From Micromonospora sp. C95 (GTDB lineage Bacteria > Actinomycetota > Actinomycetes > Mycobacteriales > Micromonosporaceae), in contig NZ_JAGPXT010000013.1 in assembly GCF_018070465.1 (NCBI RefSeq), forward strand, positions 83,151 to 147,150: a stretch of DNA of 64,000 bases, in the 5' to 3' direction. Each line of letters opens with the position of its first letter. Position 1 is the stretch's first letter. Below the pieces are notes generated by a model that saw only the letters and a list, made by a program, of their open reading frames with translations, did not search any database and had not been told where the DNA came from. This document shows, piece after piece, positions 32,709-42,187 of the stretch. The position numbers were made by a program, and so were the translations under genes.

Positions 32709-35700
32709 TCAGCTGGCGTACGCCTCCAGTTCCCAGAGCGAGTGACCCCACGCGGTACCCCGCGCGGTGCCGTAGATCCGGAGGTAGCGGCCATTGGCGC
32801 CGAGCGCGGTGTGCTCATCCACCCCGCCGTCGGCCCCGGTCACCGTCTTCACGTCGACCCAGGTGGTGCCGTCGTTCGAGGTCTGGATGCGGTACGAACT
32901 GCTGTACGCCGCCTCCCAGCTCAGCTTGACCCGGCCGATCGCGGTCGGGCTGCCGAGGTCGACCCGGATCCACTGCGGATCGGAGAACGCCGACGACCAG
33001 CGGGTGGTGAGGCTGCCGTCCACCGCCTGGGCACCGGACATGCCGGCCCCCTCGTTGCTGGACGTCAGCGTCGGTTTGTTCAGCAGCAGGTTGGTGCCCG
33101 GCTGCGGCCCGCTGGTGCCGCCGTACACCTCGAATTCGAACAGGGAGTAGCCCCAGCCGGTGCCCCGGGTGGTTCCGGTGAGCCGGACGTACCGGCCGGA
33201 ACCGGTAAGCCCGGTGAGGTCGTCCACGCCACCGTCGCCGCCGGTCACGGTGCGGATGGTGGTGAAGTTGACCCCGTCCGGCGAGGTCTGGATCTGGTAC
33301 CCGCTGCCGTACGCCGCCTCCCAGGTCAGCTTGACCCGGTTGATGTCGTAGCTGGCACCGAGGTCCACGTCGATCCACTGCGGGTCGCTGAACTCGCTGG
33401 ACCAACGGGTGCCGGGCGCACCGTCGAAGGCGTTCCCGGCGACGAAGGCGTCCTGCACGGTCGAGGCGCGGGCCGGCTTGCCCTGGGCCAGGTTGGCGCC
33501 CGGTTCCGGGTCGGGGCCGGGTCCGCCGCCGGGGCTGGTCGAGAGGGTGAACTCGTCGATGTCGAAGTACGGTCCGGTGCCCTTGAAGACCAGGAAGAGG
33601 GCGCGGGTACCGGTCGGGGCGGTGATTGCGCCGGTGACCGTGGCGAACGTGGCGTACCCGCCGGTCGGCGCCACCGTGGCCTGACCGACGAGCGGTCCGG
33701 TGGGGGAGTCGACCCGCAGTTCGATGGTGCCTCCGCCGTCAGCCGGGGCACCGACCCGGGCGCTGAACGACTGGATGCCGGTCAGGTTGTACGGGTGGAA
33801 CGAGATCCAGTCGTTGTTGTCGACGTACCCGATCGCCGCGCCGCCGTGCGCGCTGCCCGGGGTGACGACCTGGATGCCGGACGAGTCGCCGAAGTGCTCC
33901 GCCTGGCGCACCCGGGGCTGAAGGACGGCCTGGGTGTGCGTGGTGAGCGGCGGCTGACCGGCGCCACCGAGGTCGGTGTACTCGGCGTCGATGATGCCGA
34001 AGATGTTCGCCGCGGTGTCGTGCTCGCCGTCGACCGAGGTCTGGATGACCCCGGAGCAGCCCTGCACGCTGCTGATCTGGTGGCCGTGTGAGTCGTGGCC
34101 GAGGACGTAGTTCACCTTCACCCGGGCGCAGTCGATCGGGCCGTCCTGGGCGTCGGTGACCGTGACGCTGAACGGTACGGCGTCCCCGAAGTTGAACGTG
34201 GACCCGTTCAACGGCGTGTTCACGGTGACCACCGGGGCGCTGTTGCCGACCGTGATGACGGTGCTCGCGGTACCGACCTTGCCGGTGCTGTCCCGTACGG
34301 TCAGGGTCGGCGTGAAGGTGCCGTTGGTGGTGTAGGTGAACGTCGGGTTCGCCGCGGTCGAGTCGGTGGTGCCGTTGCGGTCGAAGTCCCAGGCGTAGGT
34401 GAACGGGTCGCCGTCCGGGTCGAGCGTGCCGGCCGACGAGAACTGCACGGTCAGCGGTGCGACGCCGCTGGTCGGGGTGGCCGAGACGACCGCCCGTGGG
34501 GCTCTGCCCTCGCGGGCGTACTCGATCCGGTAGAGCGCCGAGTTGGCGTCGCCGTTGAACCAGCCGGTGCCGTAGTCGAGCACGTAGAGCGCGCCGTCCG
34601 GGCCGAACTCCAGGTCCATGACCTGGGTGCCGGTCCACGGGAACGGGTTGATCTTCAGCGGCTGGCCGGCCGCGTCGAGCTTGATGTTCTTGATCCAGCG
34701 GCGGCCGAACTCGCCGGCGAAGTACGTCCCGTCGTAGTACTCGGGAAATGCCACGTCGGAGGTGCTGTCCGGGTCGAACCGGTACACCGGGCCGCCCATC
34801 GGGGACAGACCGCCACCGGTGAACTCCGGCGGGGAGCCGGAACCGCCGTACGGCAGCCAGGCCGGGACGGCCGGCGGCAACTGGGTGAGACCGGTGTTGT
34901 TCGGCGAGTTGTTCACCGGCCCGTTGGCGCAGTCGAACTTCGGGCCGGACGGGCCGGACGGGAAGGTGTAGTCGTTGTACGCGTCGTTGCGGGCGGTGCA
35001 GTACGGCCAGCCGTAGAAGCCGGGCTTGTCGATCCGGGCGAACTCCACGTTGCCCGCCGGGCCCCGGTTCGGGTCGGCGGTGCCCGCGTCCGGGCCGTAG
35101 TCGCCCAGGTAGACGACGCCGGTCTCCTTGTCCACGCTCATCCGGAACGGGTTGCGGAAGCCCATCGCGTAGATCTCCGGGCGGGTCCGTGCGGTGCCCG
35201 GCACGAACATGTTCCCGGCCGGGATGGTGTACCCGCCGGCCGCGCTGGGCCTGATCCGCAGCACCTTGCCGCGCAGGTCGTTCGTGTTGCCCGAGGTGCG
35301 CTGGGCGTCGAAGGCCGGGTTGCGGCCGGCTCGCTCGTCGATCGGGGTGAACCCGCTCGACTCGAACGGGTTGGTGTCGTCGCCGGTGGACAGGTACAGG
35401 TTGCCGGCCGCGTCGAAGTCCATGTCACCGCCGACGTGGCAGCACATACCCCGGCTGGTCGGCACGTCCAGGATCAACGTCTCGCTGGCCAGGTTGATGG
35501 TGTTGTCCGCGTTGGCGGTGAACCGGGACAGCCGGTTCACGCCGTCCCACTGGGCGAAGTCCGCTGGCGTACCGGTGGTCGGCGCTCCGCCGCCGGGGGT
35601 GTCGAGCGGTGGCGCGTAGAACACGTACACCCAGCGGTTGGTGGCGAAGTTCGGGTCGACCTTGATGCCCTGCAGGCCCTCCTCGTCGCCGGTGTAGACC

Positions 35701-36638
35701 GGCAACGTGGCGGCGACCTTGGTGTTGCCGGCCGCGTCGGTGTGCCGGATGACTCCGTTGCGGGAGGTGTGGAACACGCCCCGGTCCGGCAGCACGGTGA
35801 GGCTCATCGGCTCGCCCGTCTCGGCCGCGCCCTTTGCCAGCTCGACCTGCTGGAAATTGCTGGTCACGGTACCGCCACAGTCGGCCTCGGCCGCGCCGGC
35901 CGCACTCATGATGCCGCCGAGCAGGTGGGTACGGAAGTTCGGCTCGGCGTACGACTCGTCGGTGTGCCCGAGGCCGGTGTACCAGGCCCGGCCGCCGGAG
36001 TAGTTGTGGCACCAGGAGATCGGGTGGTCGTACCCGTTGCCGCCGCCGCTGTAGGTGCTCTCGTCCAGGGTGGCGAGCACGTGCACGCTGCCCCGGGGGT
36101 TGGTGCGGTAGTTGTACCACTCGTCCAGTCGGGTCCACCGCTGCGGCAGCGAGGCGGTGGACGGGTGCACCTGGTCGGCGACCTTGATGGTCGCGGTCTG
36201 GTTGGCCGGATGCGAGGCGAAGTACGCCCCGACCAGCCCGCCGTACCACTGCCACTCGTACTCGGTGTCGGCGGCGGCGTGCACGCCCACGTACCCGCCA
36301 CCGCCCTCGATGTACCGCTCGAACGCGGCCTGCTGGCTGGCGTTGAGTACGTCACCGGTGGTGGACAGCCAGATCACCGCGGCGAACCGGTCCAGGTTCG
36401 CGTCGGTGAACTGGGCCGCGTCCTCGGTGGTCTCGACGGTGAACCCGTTCGCCGCGCCGAGCTGCTGGATGGCGGCGATGCCGGGGACGATGGATCCGTG
36501 CCGGAATCCGGCGGTCTTGCTGAACACCAGCACGGTGAACGGTGCGGCGCTGGCCGCGGGTGGCACGGCGACGATGCCGCCTGCCACGAGTATCGCGCTC
36601 AGTACGGCGCCGAGCCACGATCTCAGAGATCTGCGCAC
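32709..36638 (-). CDS. Secreted ThuA / glucose-sorbosone dehydrogenase / PKD / CBM6 / discoidin multi-domain protein
   Basis: A 1309-residue exported protein. Signal peptide 1-32 (ends AASA-AP); ThuA-like domain about 34-243 (FSKTAGFRHGS, GYVGVHAAADTEY); beta-propeller sugar dehydrogenase of the glucose/sorbosone type about 277-707 (GDEEGLQGIKVDP, MGFRNPFRMSVD); PKD repeat about 712-797 (DPDGDPFTYAWDF); a linker domain to about 905; CBM6-like domain about 911-1032; two F5/8-type C (discoidin) domains about 1049-1173 and 1184-1308. It probably binds extracellular polysaccharide and oxidises a sugar, likely with PQQ. It is a single gene with its own terminator. Confidence 0.9.
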   Translation of the reverse strand: MRRSLRSWLGAVLSAILVAGGIVAVPPAASAAPFTVLVFSKTAGFRHGSIVPGIAAIQQLGAANGFTVETTEDAAQFTDANLDRFAAVIWLSTTGDVLNASQQAAFERYIEGGGGYVGVHAAADTEYEWQWYGGLVGAYFASHPANQTATIKVADQVHPSTASLPQRWTRLDEWYNYRTNPRGSVHVLATLDESTYSGGGNGYDHPISWCHNYSGGRAWYTGLGHTDESYAEPNFRTHLLGGIMSAAGAAEADCGGTVTSNFQQVELAKGAAETGEPMSLTVLPDRGVFHTSRNGVIRHTDAAGNTKVAATLPVYTGDEEGLQGIKVDPNFATNRWVYVFYAPPLDTPGGGAPTTGTPADFAQWDGVNRLSRFTANADNTINLASETLILDVPTSRGMCCHVGGDMDFDAAGNLYLSTGDDTNPFESSGFTPIDERAGRNPAFDAQRTSGNTNDLRGKVLRIRPSAAGGYTIPAGNMFVPGTARTRPEIYAMGFRNPFRMSVDKETGVVYLGDYGPDAGTADPNRGPAGNVEFARIDKPGFYGWPYCTARNDAYNDYTFPSGPSGPKFDCANGPVNNSPNNTGLTQLPPAVPAWLPYGGSGSPPEFTGGGLSPMGGPVYRFDPDSTSDVAFPEYYDGTYFAGEFGRRWIKNIKLDAAGQPLKINPFPWTGTQVMDLEFGPDGALYVLDYGTGWFNGDANSALYRIEYAREGRAPRAVVSATPTSGVAPLTVQFSSAGTLDPDGDPFTYAWDFDRNGTTDSTAANPTFTYTTNGTFTPTLTVRDSTGKVGTASTVITVGNSAPVVTVNTPLNGSTFNFGDAVPFSVTVTDAQDGPIDCARVKVNYVLGHDSHGHQISSVQGCSGVIQTSVDGEHDTAANIFGIIDAEYTDLGGAGQPPLTTHTQAVLQPRVRQAEHFGDSSGIQVVTPGSAHGGAAIGYVDNNDWISFHPYNLTGIQSFSARVGAPADGGGTIELRVDSPTGPLVGQATVAPTGGYATFATVTGAITAPTGTRALFLVFKGTGPYFDIDEFTLSTSPGGGPGPDPEPGANLAQGKPARASTVQDAFVAGNAFDGAPGTRWSSEFSDPQWIDVDLGASYDINRVKLTWEAAYGSGYQIQTSPDGVNFTTIRTVTGGDGGVDDLTGLTGSGRYVRLTGTTRGTGWGYSLFEFEVYGGTSGPQPGTNLLLNKPTLTSSNEGAGMSGAQAVDGSLTTRWSSAFSDPQWIRVDLGSPTAIGRVKLSWEAAYSSSYRIQTSNDGTTWVDVKTVTGADGGVDEHTALGANGRYLRIYGTARGTAWGHSLWELEAYAS

Positions 36639-36867
36639 GGTGGGTCCTTTCGAGGACGGCGTGCGCCGATCACGCCTGGCGGTGTGGAGGTGGTGGTGCC
36701 GAGCATCCTCGTGGCCCGCTCAACGCGCCGTCGCCGGTGCGAGCGTGAGGCATCTGCATACATCGTTGCCGCTGTGTCACTGGCGCGTCAAGCACTCCAG
36801 CCCGATTCGTGAGAGCGTTATCTCGGCAGGTCAGGGCTGACTGGCAAATCTCTTCCGAGGAGCCCGC

Positions 36868-37266
36868 TCAGGGGAGGGTGAAGTTCAGCCGGGTGACCTG
36901 GTCGGCGGTAACGGTCGCGGTCTGTGGGGCGGTGTTCCGCTCGCCGGTGTGCACCACGATCTCGTAGCGGCCCGGCGGGAGTCGCCACTCGTACCGGCCG
37001 GTGTCGCCGGTCAGCACGCCGATCTCGGGGATCGCCGGAGCCGGCTCGTCGAGGGCGGTGACCCGCACGGAAGCCTGGCGTACGGGTTCGCCGTCGGTGG
37101 CGGTGACGGTGCCGGTCACGACTCCGGTCGGGTTGGTGCGACCGGGTGGGGCGGGTGGCCCGTCGTCGGAGACGGGGTCGTCGCCGCCGACGGCCAGCAG
37201 GCTCGCCCCGATCAGCAACGGCGCGGCGATCAGGAGTGCCAGCACCCCGAGGCGGGTCCTGCTCAT
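36868..37266 (-). CDS. Small exported protein with a carboxypeptidase regulatory-like domain
   Basis: A 132-residue protein with an N-terminal hydrophobic segment (about 6-26) that serves as signal peptide or anchor, a Pro/Asp-rich linker, and one beta-sandwich of the carboxypeptidase regulatory type. That domain shows GTVTATDGEPVRQASVRV, then TGDTGRYEWRLPPGRYEIVV. Such domains are structural or binding modules without catalysis. It sits between two secreted-protein genes on the same strand. Function unknown. Confidence 0.7.
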   Translation of the reverse strand: MSRTRLGVLALLIAAPLLIGASLLAVGGDDPVSDDGPPAPPGRTNPTGVVTGTVTATDGEPVRQASVRVTALDEPAPAIPEIGVLTGDTGRYEWRLPPGRYEIVVHTGERNTAPQTATVTADQVTRLNFTLP

Positions 37267-37332
37267 GCCTGCTCCCTCGGTTCGTGATGACGGACAGTAG
37301 CTGGGACGTGTCCGAGGTGGTGACGGTTCCGG

Positions 37333-37365
37333 GCGGGTGGGCGGGCTGGTCGCCCGCCCACCCGC
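37333..37365. terminator. Hairpin terminator of the serine protease gene
   Basis: A perfect 14-base GC stem (37333-37346 with 37352-37365) and 5-base loop lies 14 bases past the protease stop codon at 37380. Confidence 0.65.
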
Positions 37366-37379
37366 ATGGACAACTCGGG

Positions 37380-38435
37380 TCAGCTGTTACGCCAGGTGAT
37401 CAGATTGTTGAAGACGCTCTCCGTGATGCGGGTGCCGTGGTTGTTCGTGGAGTGGGGCGAGGAGCCGTGCAGGCCGTACGCGTGGATCGCCATCACGCAC
37501 TGTCCGACGCAGTATGAGCTGCCGGCGGCCCGGGTCTGGTAGACCGGGCTGCCGCTCTGGCAGCCGAAGGTGTCGTTCTGGTAGAACACCTGCCGGGCGT
37601 GGGTGACCGCGACGGTCTGCCCGGCGTGCCGCCACTGCTGGCCGAAGGTCTTGTCACACGGGTAACCGCTGACGGTGGTCGCCGTGCCGGTCAGCGAAGC
37701 GCTCTGCCACCACATGCCGAACCAGCCGGTGCTGTTGCCGGCGGCGCAGCTCAGTCGGATGGCTCCGTAGTCGTACGTCTCGTCGCCGCTCTGGGTCCAG
37801 CCGGTGACCGACAGCAGTTGGGTGGCGGTGCAGGTGCCGTACGGCGTCGATGTGCCGTTGCGGCCCGGGATGATCTGGAAGTCTCCGCGCGGGTAGAAGT
37901 TGTTGCCGCCGCCGCCGTTCTGGCCGCCGCCCGGGTGCACGCAGTGCCCGGCGGTGGCGACGATGCTCGGGCCGTACAGCCAGCCGGTGCAGCCCCAGGT
38001 GCTGCCGTTCGTGGTGCGGACGATCTGCACGATGGCGCTGGACGGGAAGACGGTGGTCGGGTCGACCCGGACCCGGTTGTCGGCGCCGATGACGCTCTGG
38101 ATGCCGATCGAGTCGCCGTCGGCGGCGGCGGGACGAGCGCCGACGTCGAAGCGACTGCCGCCCGGTCCGGCCTTGCCGGTGCCGACCGATCCGGAGGTGC
38201 CGGAGCCCCGTACGCCATCGAGGCCACGCTGCACGGTGGGCAGCGCGACGGCGGCGGGCACCGCGCCCGAGTCGGCGACCGCGCCGTGGACCCCGGTGCG
38301 GTCGGCGACGGTCGGAGCGCCGGCGGTCGGCGCGGCGGTGGCTGGTGCGGCGGCGAGTGCCGCCGCCAGGACGGTGGTGATCCCGATCGCGAGGATGATC
38401 CCCGGTCGGGTTCTGGTGAACGGTACGGACGTCAC
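37380..38435 (-). CDS. Secreted trypsin-like serine protease (V8/glutamyl endopeptidase type)
   Basis: A 351-residue exported protease. The signal sequence covers about the first 35 residues (ending near ATAAPT) and a pro-region of about 80 residues follows. The catalytic triad is visible as TAGHCVHPG (His), DETYDYGAIRLS (Asp) and GCQSGSPVYQ (Ser). Cys pairs flank the His and Ser motifs, and the arrangement is like V8-type glutamyl endopeptidases. It is a single gene with its own terminator. The cleavage specificity is not certain. Confidence 0.88.
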   Translation of the reverse strand: MTSVPFTRTRPGIILAIGITTVLAAALAAAPATAAPTAGAPTVADRTGVHGAVADSGAVPAAVALPTVQRGLDGVRGSGTSGSVGTGKAGPGGSRFDVGARPAAADGDSIGIQSVIGADNRVRVDPTTVFPSSAIVQIVRTTNGSTWGCTGWLYGPSIVATAGHCVHPGGGQNGGGGNNFYPRGDFQIIPGRNGTSTPYGTCTATQLLSVTGWTQSGDETYDYGAIRLSCAAGNSTGWFGMWWQSASLTGTATTVSGYPCDKTFGQQWRHAGQTVAVTHARQVFYQNDTFGCQSGSPVYQTRAAGSSYCVGQCVMAIHAYGLHGSSPHSTNNHGTRITESVFNNLITWRNS

Positions 38436-38599
38436 GAGAGCCCCTCCTCATCGAAGCTGAACGCTTCCGAGGGGCAAGCTATATCGACCAGGTTGATCCA
38501 CACTCGTATGTGTCTGTCCGTCGACAGCGCTACGGTTAGTTTCGGACAGATCGCTTAGCGTGTCGGCGGGTGTGCCACGCCGACCGGTCGCTCGACGGG

Positions 38600-39436
38600 T
38601 CAGATCGACTGACCGGCGACGACCGACAGGAGTCGGAGTCTGTCGTGGCTGTCGGTGCCCGGGACGGCGGTGAAGACCTGCAACAGCTGCGACTGGTCGG
38701 GGTCGACGAGCACCTGGCAGTGCAGTTCGAGCAGCCCCACCTCCGGGTGCTGGATGCGCTTGGGCGCGCAAAGACCTCCGGCCACGGGATGCTCGCGCCA
38801 CAGTTCGGCGAACTCGGGGCTGCGGTCCAGCAGGGCGTGCACGATCTCTCCGGCACGGGAGTCACGACCGTCCCGGGTGTACGCGCGGTGCAGGTCGGCG
38901 GCGATGGTGCGGCTCTGCGCGGAATGATCCTGTTCGGGGTGGATGCGTCGGCTGTCCGGATCGGTGAACCAGCGGTAGTGCAGGCTGCGAGCCAGGCCGG
39001 TGTGCCGGGTCCCGTCGCCGAGCAGTGCGCTGGCCAGCCGGGTCTGCGTCAGTGTCTCACCGAGATCGCTCACCACCTGGGCGGCGACGTCGCCCAGACC
39101 GTCGAAGACGCGCATCATGCCGGGGTTGACGTGGTCGTTGCGCCGGATCCGCTGCGGCGGCGGGTATCCACCGAGCCGGAACAGGTGATCCCGTTCGGCC
39201 ACGGACAGCCGAATTCCTCGGGCGATCGAGGCGAGCATCTGCTCCGACGGACGTGGCCCGCGCTGCTGCTCGATCCGGCTGTAGTAGTCGGCCGACATAT
39301 CGCTGAGCGCGGCCACCTCCTCGCGGCGAAGCCCGCCGGTGCGCCGCCGCCGGTGCCCGCGGGGCAGCCCGACGTCCTCGGGCTGGAGCGCCTCGCGGCG
39401 GCTCCGCAGGAACTCGGCGAGTCGCGCGCGGTCCAT
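38600..39436 (-). CDS. MmyB-type helix-turn-helix regulator
   Basis: A 278-residue regulator. An XRE-type helix-turn-helix at about 35-85 (GGLRREEVAALSDMSADYYS then IEQQRG) is joined to an MmyB-like ligand-binding domain typical of actinomycete regulators. It is divergent from the aldehyde dehydrogenase across about 200 bases, and regulators of this family commonly control the adjacent divergent oxidoreductase gene. Confidence 0.88.
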   Translation of the reverse strand: MDRARLAEFLRSRREALQPEDVGLPRGHRRRRTGGLRREEVAALSDMSADYYSRIEQQRGPRPSEQMLASIARGIRLSVAERDHLFRLGGYPPPQRIRRNDHVNPGMMRVFDGLGDVAAQVVSDLGETLTQTRLASALLGDGTRHTGLARSLHYRWFTDPDSRRIHPEQDHSAQSRTIAADLHRAYTRDGRDSRAGEIVHALLDRSPEFAELWREHPVAGGLCAPKRIQHPEVGLLELHCQVLVDPDQSQLLQVFTAVPGTDSHDRLRLLSVVAGQSI

Positions 39437-39640
39437 GACGGCTCCTTCCGCTTGCCCCTACCGGGCTGGCCCGGCCACCCCGCCAACTGCGCAACAACCG
39501 CAGGTCCGGGTCTGTTTCCCAGGCTGGCACGAGGCGGTGCAGGCCAGCCAGGTGTTGGTTGTCCGGGGATCCGCCCGGCGGGCAGCCAGGGATCGGCTGT
39601 GCCTGGTTGGTGCCCGCGCGACCAGCCAAGACTCGGATCC

Positions 39641-41068
39641 ATGACAACCAACACCCCGACACCGGTCGGACACTGGATCAGCGGCGAGGTGGTCCCCGCC
39701 GGATCCGTCCAGACCATCACCGTCAGCAATCCCGCGACCGGGGAGGCCGTCGCCGAGCTGCCTGCCGGCACCGCCGCCGATGTCGACCGGGCCGTCGCCG
39801 CCGCGCGGGCCGCCTTCCCCGGCTGGGCCGCCACCCCGCCCGGTGAGCGGGCCGCCGTGCTGCGGCGCATCGGCGCGGGCCTGCGCGAGCGCAGCGAGGA
39901 GATCGCCACGGCGATCACCGCCGAGATGGGCTCGCCGCTGAGCATGTCCCGGACCGCCCAGGTCGGTTTCCCGATCGCGGTCGCCGATTCGTTCGCCACG
40001 TTGGCCGAGGACTTCGCGTGGACCGAGGAGGTCGGCAATTCCCTGATCGTTCGCGAGCCGGTCGGCGTGGTGGGTGCGATCACGCCGTGGAACTTCCCGT
40101 TGCAACAGATCGTGTCGAAGCTGGCACCCGCCCTGATCGCGGGCGACACGATGGTGTTCAAGCCGTCGGAGGTGGCGCCGCTGACCGCGCGGATCCTCGC
40201 CGAGGTGACCGCCGGGGCAGGCCTGCCGGCCGGCGTGTTCAACGTGGTCTACGGCACGGGCGACGTCGTGGGTGAGGCGATCTCGGCGCACCCGGACATC
40301 GACATGATCTCCTTCACCGGCTCCACCAGGGCCGGGCGGCGGATTTCGGCTGTCGCCGCCGAGACCGTCAAGCGGGTCGCGGTCGAACTCGGTGGCAAGG
40401 GCGCCCTCGTGATCCTCGACGACGCCGACCTGCCCCGGGCGGTGCAGACCGGCGTGATGATGGCGTTCGCCAACGGCGGCCAGGTCTGCGGCGCGTGGCC
40501 GCGGATGCTGGTGCCGGTCTCGCGCCAGGATGAGGTCGTACGCCTGGCGGTGGCCGCCGCCGCCCAATACCAGGTCGGCGACCCGCAGGACGAGGCCACC
40601 CGGATCGGCCCGATGGCGTACGAGGCCCACCGGCGCAAGGTGAACAGCTACATCGAACGCGGTGTCGCCGACGGGGCGAAGCTGGTGTTCGGTGGCCCCG
40701 GCCGGCCCGACGGGCTGGAGCACGGCGCCTACGTGCGGCCGACCATTTTCGCCGGGGTGGATCCGAACTCCGCCATCGCCCAGGAGGAGATCTTCGGCCC
40801 GGTCCTGACCATCATCGGGTACGCCGACGAGGACGAGGCCGTGGCGATCGCCAACGGCACGTTGTACGGCCTCACCGCCGGTGTCTTCGGCGAGCCCGAG
40901 CACGCACTCGCCGTCGCCCGTCGACTGCGGGCCGGTCAGGTCGACGTCAACGGTGGCCAGTGGAACCCGTACGCCCCGTTCGGCGGCTACAAACAGTCCG
41001 GCAACGGTCGCGAGTTCGGCCGGGCCGGTCTGGAGGAGTTCCTGGAGACCAAGTCGATCCAGCGCTGA
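39641..41068 (+). CDS. NAD(P)-dependent aldehyde dehydrogenase
   Basis: A 475-residue aldehyde dehydrogenase. It has ITPWNFPLQQ, the cofactor motif SFTGSTRAG, the catalytic Glu in VELGGKG and the catalytic Cys in GGQVCGAW. It oxidises an aldehyde to a carboxylate. An open frame continues upstream for over 1 kb, but that part runs antisense through the MmyB regulator gene, so the ATG at 39641 is the start. It is probably controlled by the divergent regulator. A hairpin follows the stop. The substrate is unknown. Confidence 0.92.
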   Translation: MTTNTPTPVGHWISGEVVPAGSVQTITVSNPATGEAVAELPAGTAADVDRAVAAARAAFPGWAATPPGERAAVLRRIGAGLRERSEEIATAITAEMGSPLSMSRTAQVGFPIAVADSFATLAEDFAWTEEVGNSLIVREPVGVVGAITPWNFPLQQIVSKLAPALIAGDTMVFKPSEVAPLTARILAEVTAGAGLPAGVFNVVYGTGDVVGEAISAHPDIDMISFTGSTRAGRRISAVAAETVKRVAVELGGKGALVILDDADLPRAVQTGVMMAFANGGQVCGAWPRMLVPVSRQDEVVRLAVAAAAQYQVGDPQDEATRIGPMAYEAHRRKVNSYIERGVADGAKLVFGGPGRPDGLEHGAYVRPTIFAGVDPNSAIAQEEIFGPVLTIIGYADEDEAVAIANGTLYGLTAGVFGEPEHALAVARRLRAGQVDVNGGQWNPYAPFGGYKQSGNGREFGRAGLEEFLETKSIQR

Positions 41069-41079
41069 CCGGGACCCGT

Positions 41080-41116
41080 CGTGGTCGGGAAGGAACGCTG
41101 CTCCTCCCCGGCCACG
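41080..41116. terminator. Hairpin between convergent genes
   Basis: An imperfect 15-base stem (41080-41094 with 41102-41116; one G-U pair and one mismatch) lies between the convergent aldehyde dehydrogenase and short-chain dehydrogenase genes. Confidence 0.45.
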
Positions 41117-41134
41117 GCACGGTGACCAAGCCGC

Positions 41135-42106
41135 TCAGGCGGCGACGGCCTGCTCCGAGTACGCCCAGAGGCGCTCCGCCGCCGCCGGGTCGAGCGCGTG
41201 CGGGGCGACCCCCGCCTCGGCCTCCGCCGGCACCGCGGCCACCTCGGCCTCCTGGTTGTCCTCGAAGTACCGCCCGGTCACACCCTCGATGAGAGGCGAG
41301 GCGGCCAGCAGGACCGAGGTTGAGGCGCCCTGCTCGGGCGTCTTGTAGTAGTCCAACGGAACCCGGTTGCCGGCCTCGTCCAGCACCCCGAAGGACCGCA
41401 TCGTCTCGTCGTCGAGATGCCGCTGAAGGTTGGTGAGGATGTAGCCGGGATTGGCGGCGTTGGCGATGATGCCCTGGTCCGCCCAGCGGTTGGCGATCCC
41501 GACGGCGAACAGCACCGTCGCGGTCTTCGACTGGCCGTACGCCGACCAACGGTCGTACGGACGTTCGCCGAAGTGCGGATCGGTGAAGTCGAAGGGCGCC
41601 CGCAGGTGCGCGCCCGAGCTGACCAGGACGACGCGCGCCGAACCGGCGGCGCGGAGGTTGTCGTGCAGGCCGGTGACGAGCGCGAAGTGTCCGAGGTGGT
41701 TGGTGGCCAGTTGCGCCTCCCAGCCCTGCGCGGTCAGCTCACGGTTCGGCACTGCCATGATCCCGGCGTTGGCGACGACGCCATCCACCGGGCCCTGCCA
41801 GTCCGCCACGAAGGCGGCTACCGAGGTCAGGTCGGACAGGTCGAGCTGGGCGGCGCGGGCCGTGCCCGGCAGGGGCGACATCTCCGCGACCAGGTCGGCC
41901 GCGGCGGCCGGTCTGCGGATGGCGACGGTGACCTCGGCACCGGCGCCGACCAGTGCGCGGACGGTCTCGGTGCCGAGGCCGGAGGCGCCGCCGGTGACGA
42001 TGATCCGGCGGCCGGTGAGGTCGACGCCCGCCAGCACCTCCGCAGCCGTCGTCCGCGGCCCGAACGGGGTGACGACCCGGGCACGGGTCTTCGTGTTGTC
42101 GTCCAT
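41135..42106 (-). CDS. Short-chain dehydrogenase/reductase
   Basis: A 323-residue classical SDR with TGGASGLG (cofactor loop), the NAG motif in VVANAGIM, and the active site Ser in VLVSSGAH followed by YGQSK (Tyr, Lys). It resembles retinol dehydrogenase-like or WW-domain oxidoreductase-like SDRs. It is divergent from the AraC-family gene with an 81-base gap, which suggests that regulator controls it. Confidence 0.88.
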   Translation of the reverse strand: MDDNTKTRARVVTPFGPRTTAAEVLAGVDLTGRRIIVTGGASGLGTETVRALVGAGAEVTVAIRRPAAAADLVAEMSPLPGTARAAQLDLSDLTSVAAFVADWQGPVDGVVANAGIMAVPNRELTAQGWEAQLATNHLGHFALVTGLHDNLRAAGSARVVLVSSGAHLRAPFDFTDPHFGERPYDRWSAYGQSKTATVLFAVGIANRWADQGIIANAANPGYILTNLQRHLDDETMRSFGVLDEAGNRVPLDYYKTPEQGASTSVLLAASPLIEGVTGRYFEDNQEAEVAAVPAEAEAGVAPHALDPAAAERLWAYSEQAVAA

Positions 42107-42187
42107 GAGGGCAACGTTAAGGCTCGTGCATCGGACGTACTATGGTTTTCAGTCCAGTTCTCTTTAGTGTGAGTCCAGGAGGTGGCC

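Noticed and set aside
34095..36812. A 905-residue plus-strand open frame
   Set aside because: It lies antisense to the 1309-residue secreted protein, is Arg/Gly/Val-rich in the manner of GC-rich shadow frames and has no domain pattern.
38570..39640. In-frame N-terminal extension of the aldehyde dehydrogenase
   Set aside because: The extra 357 residues run antisense through the MmyB-type regulator and are not part of the dehydrogenase family.
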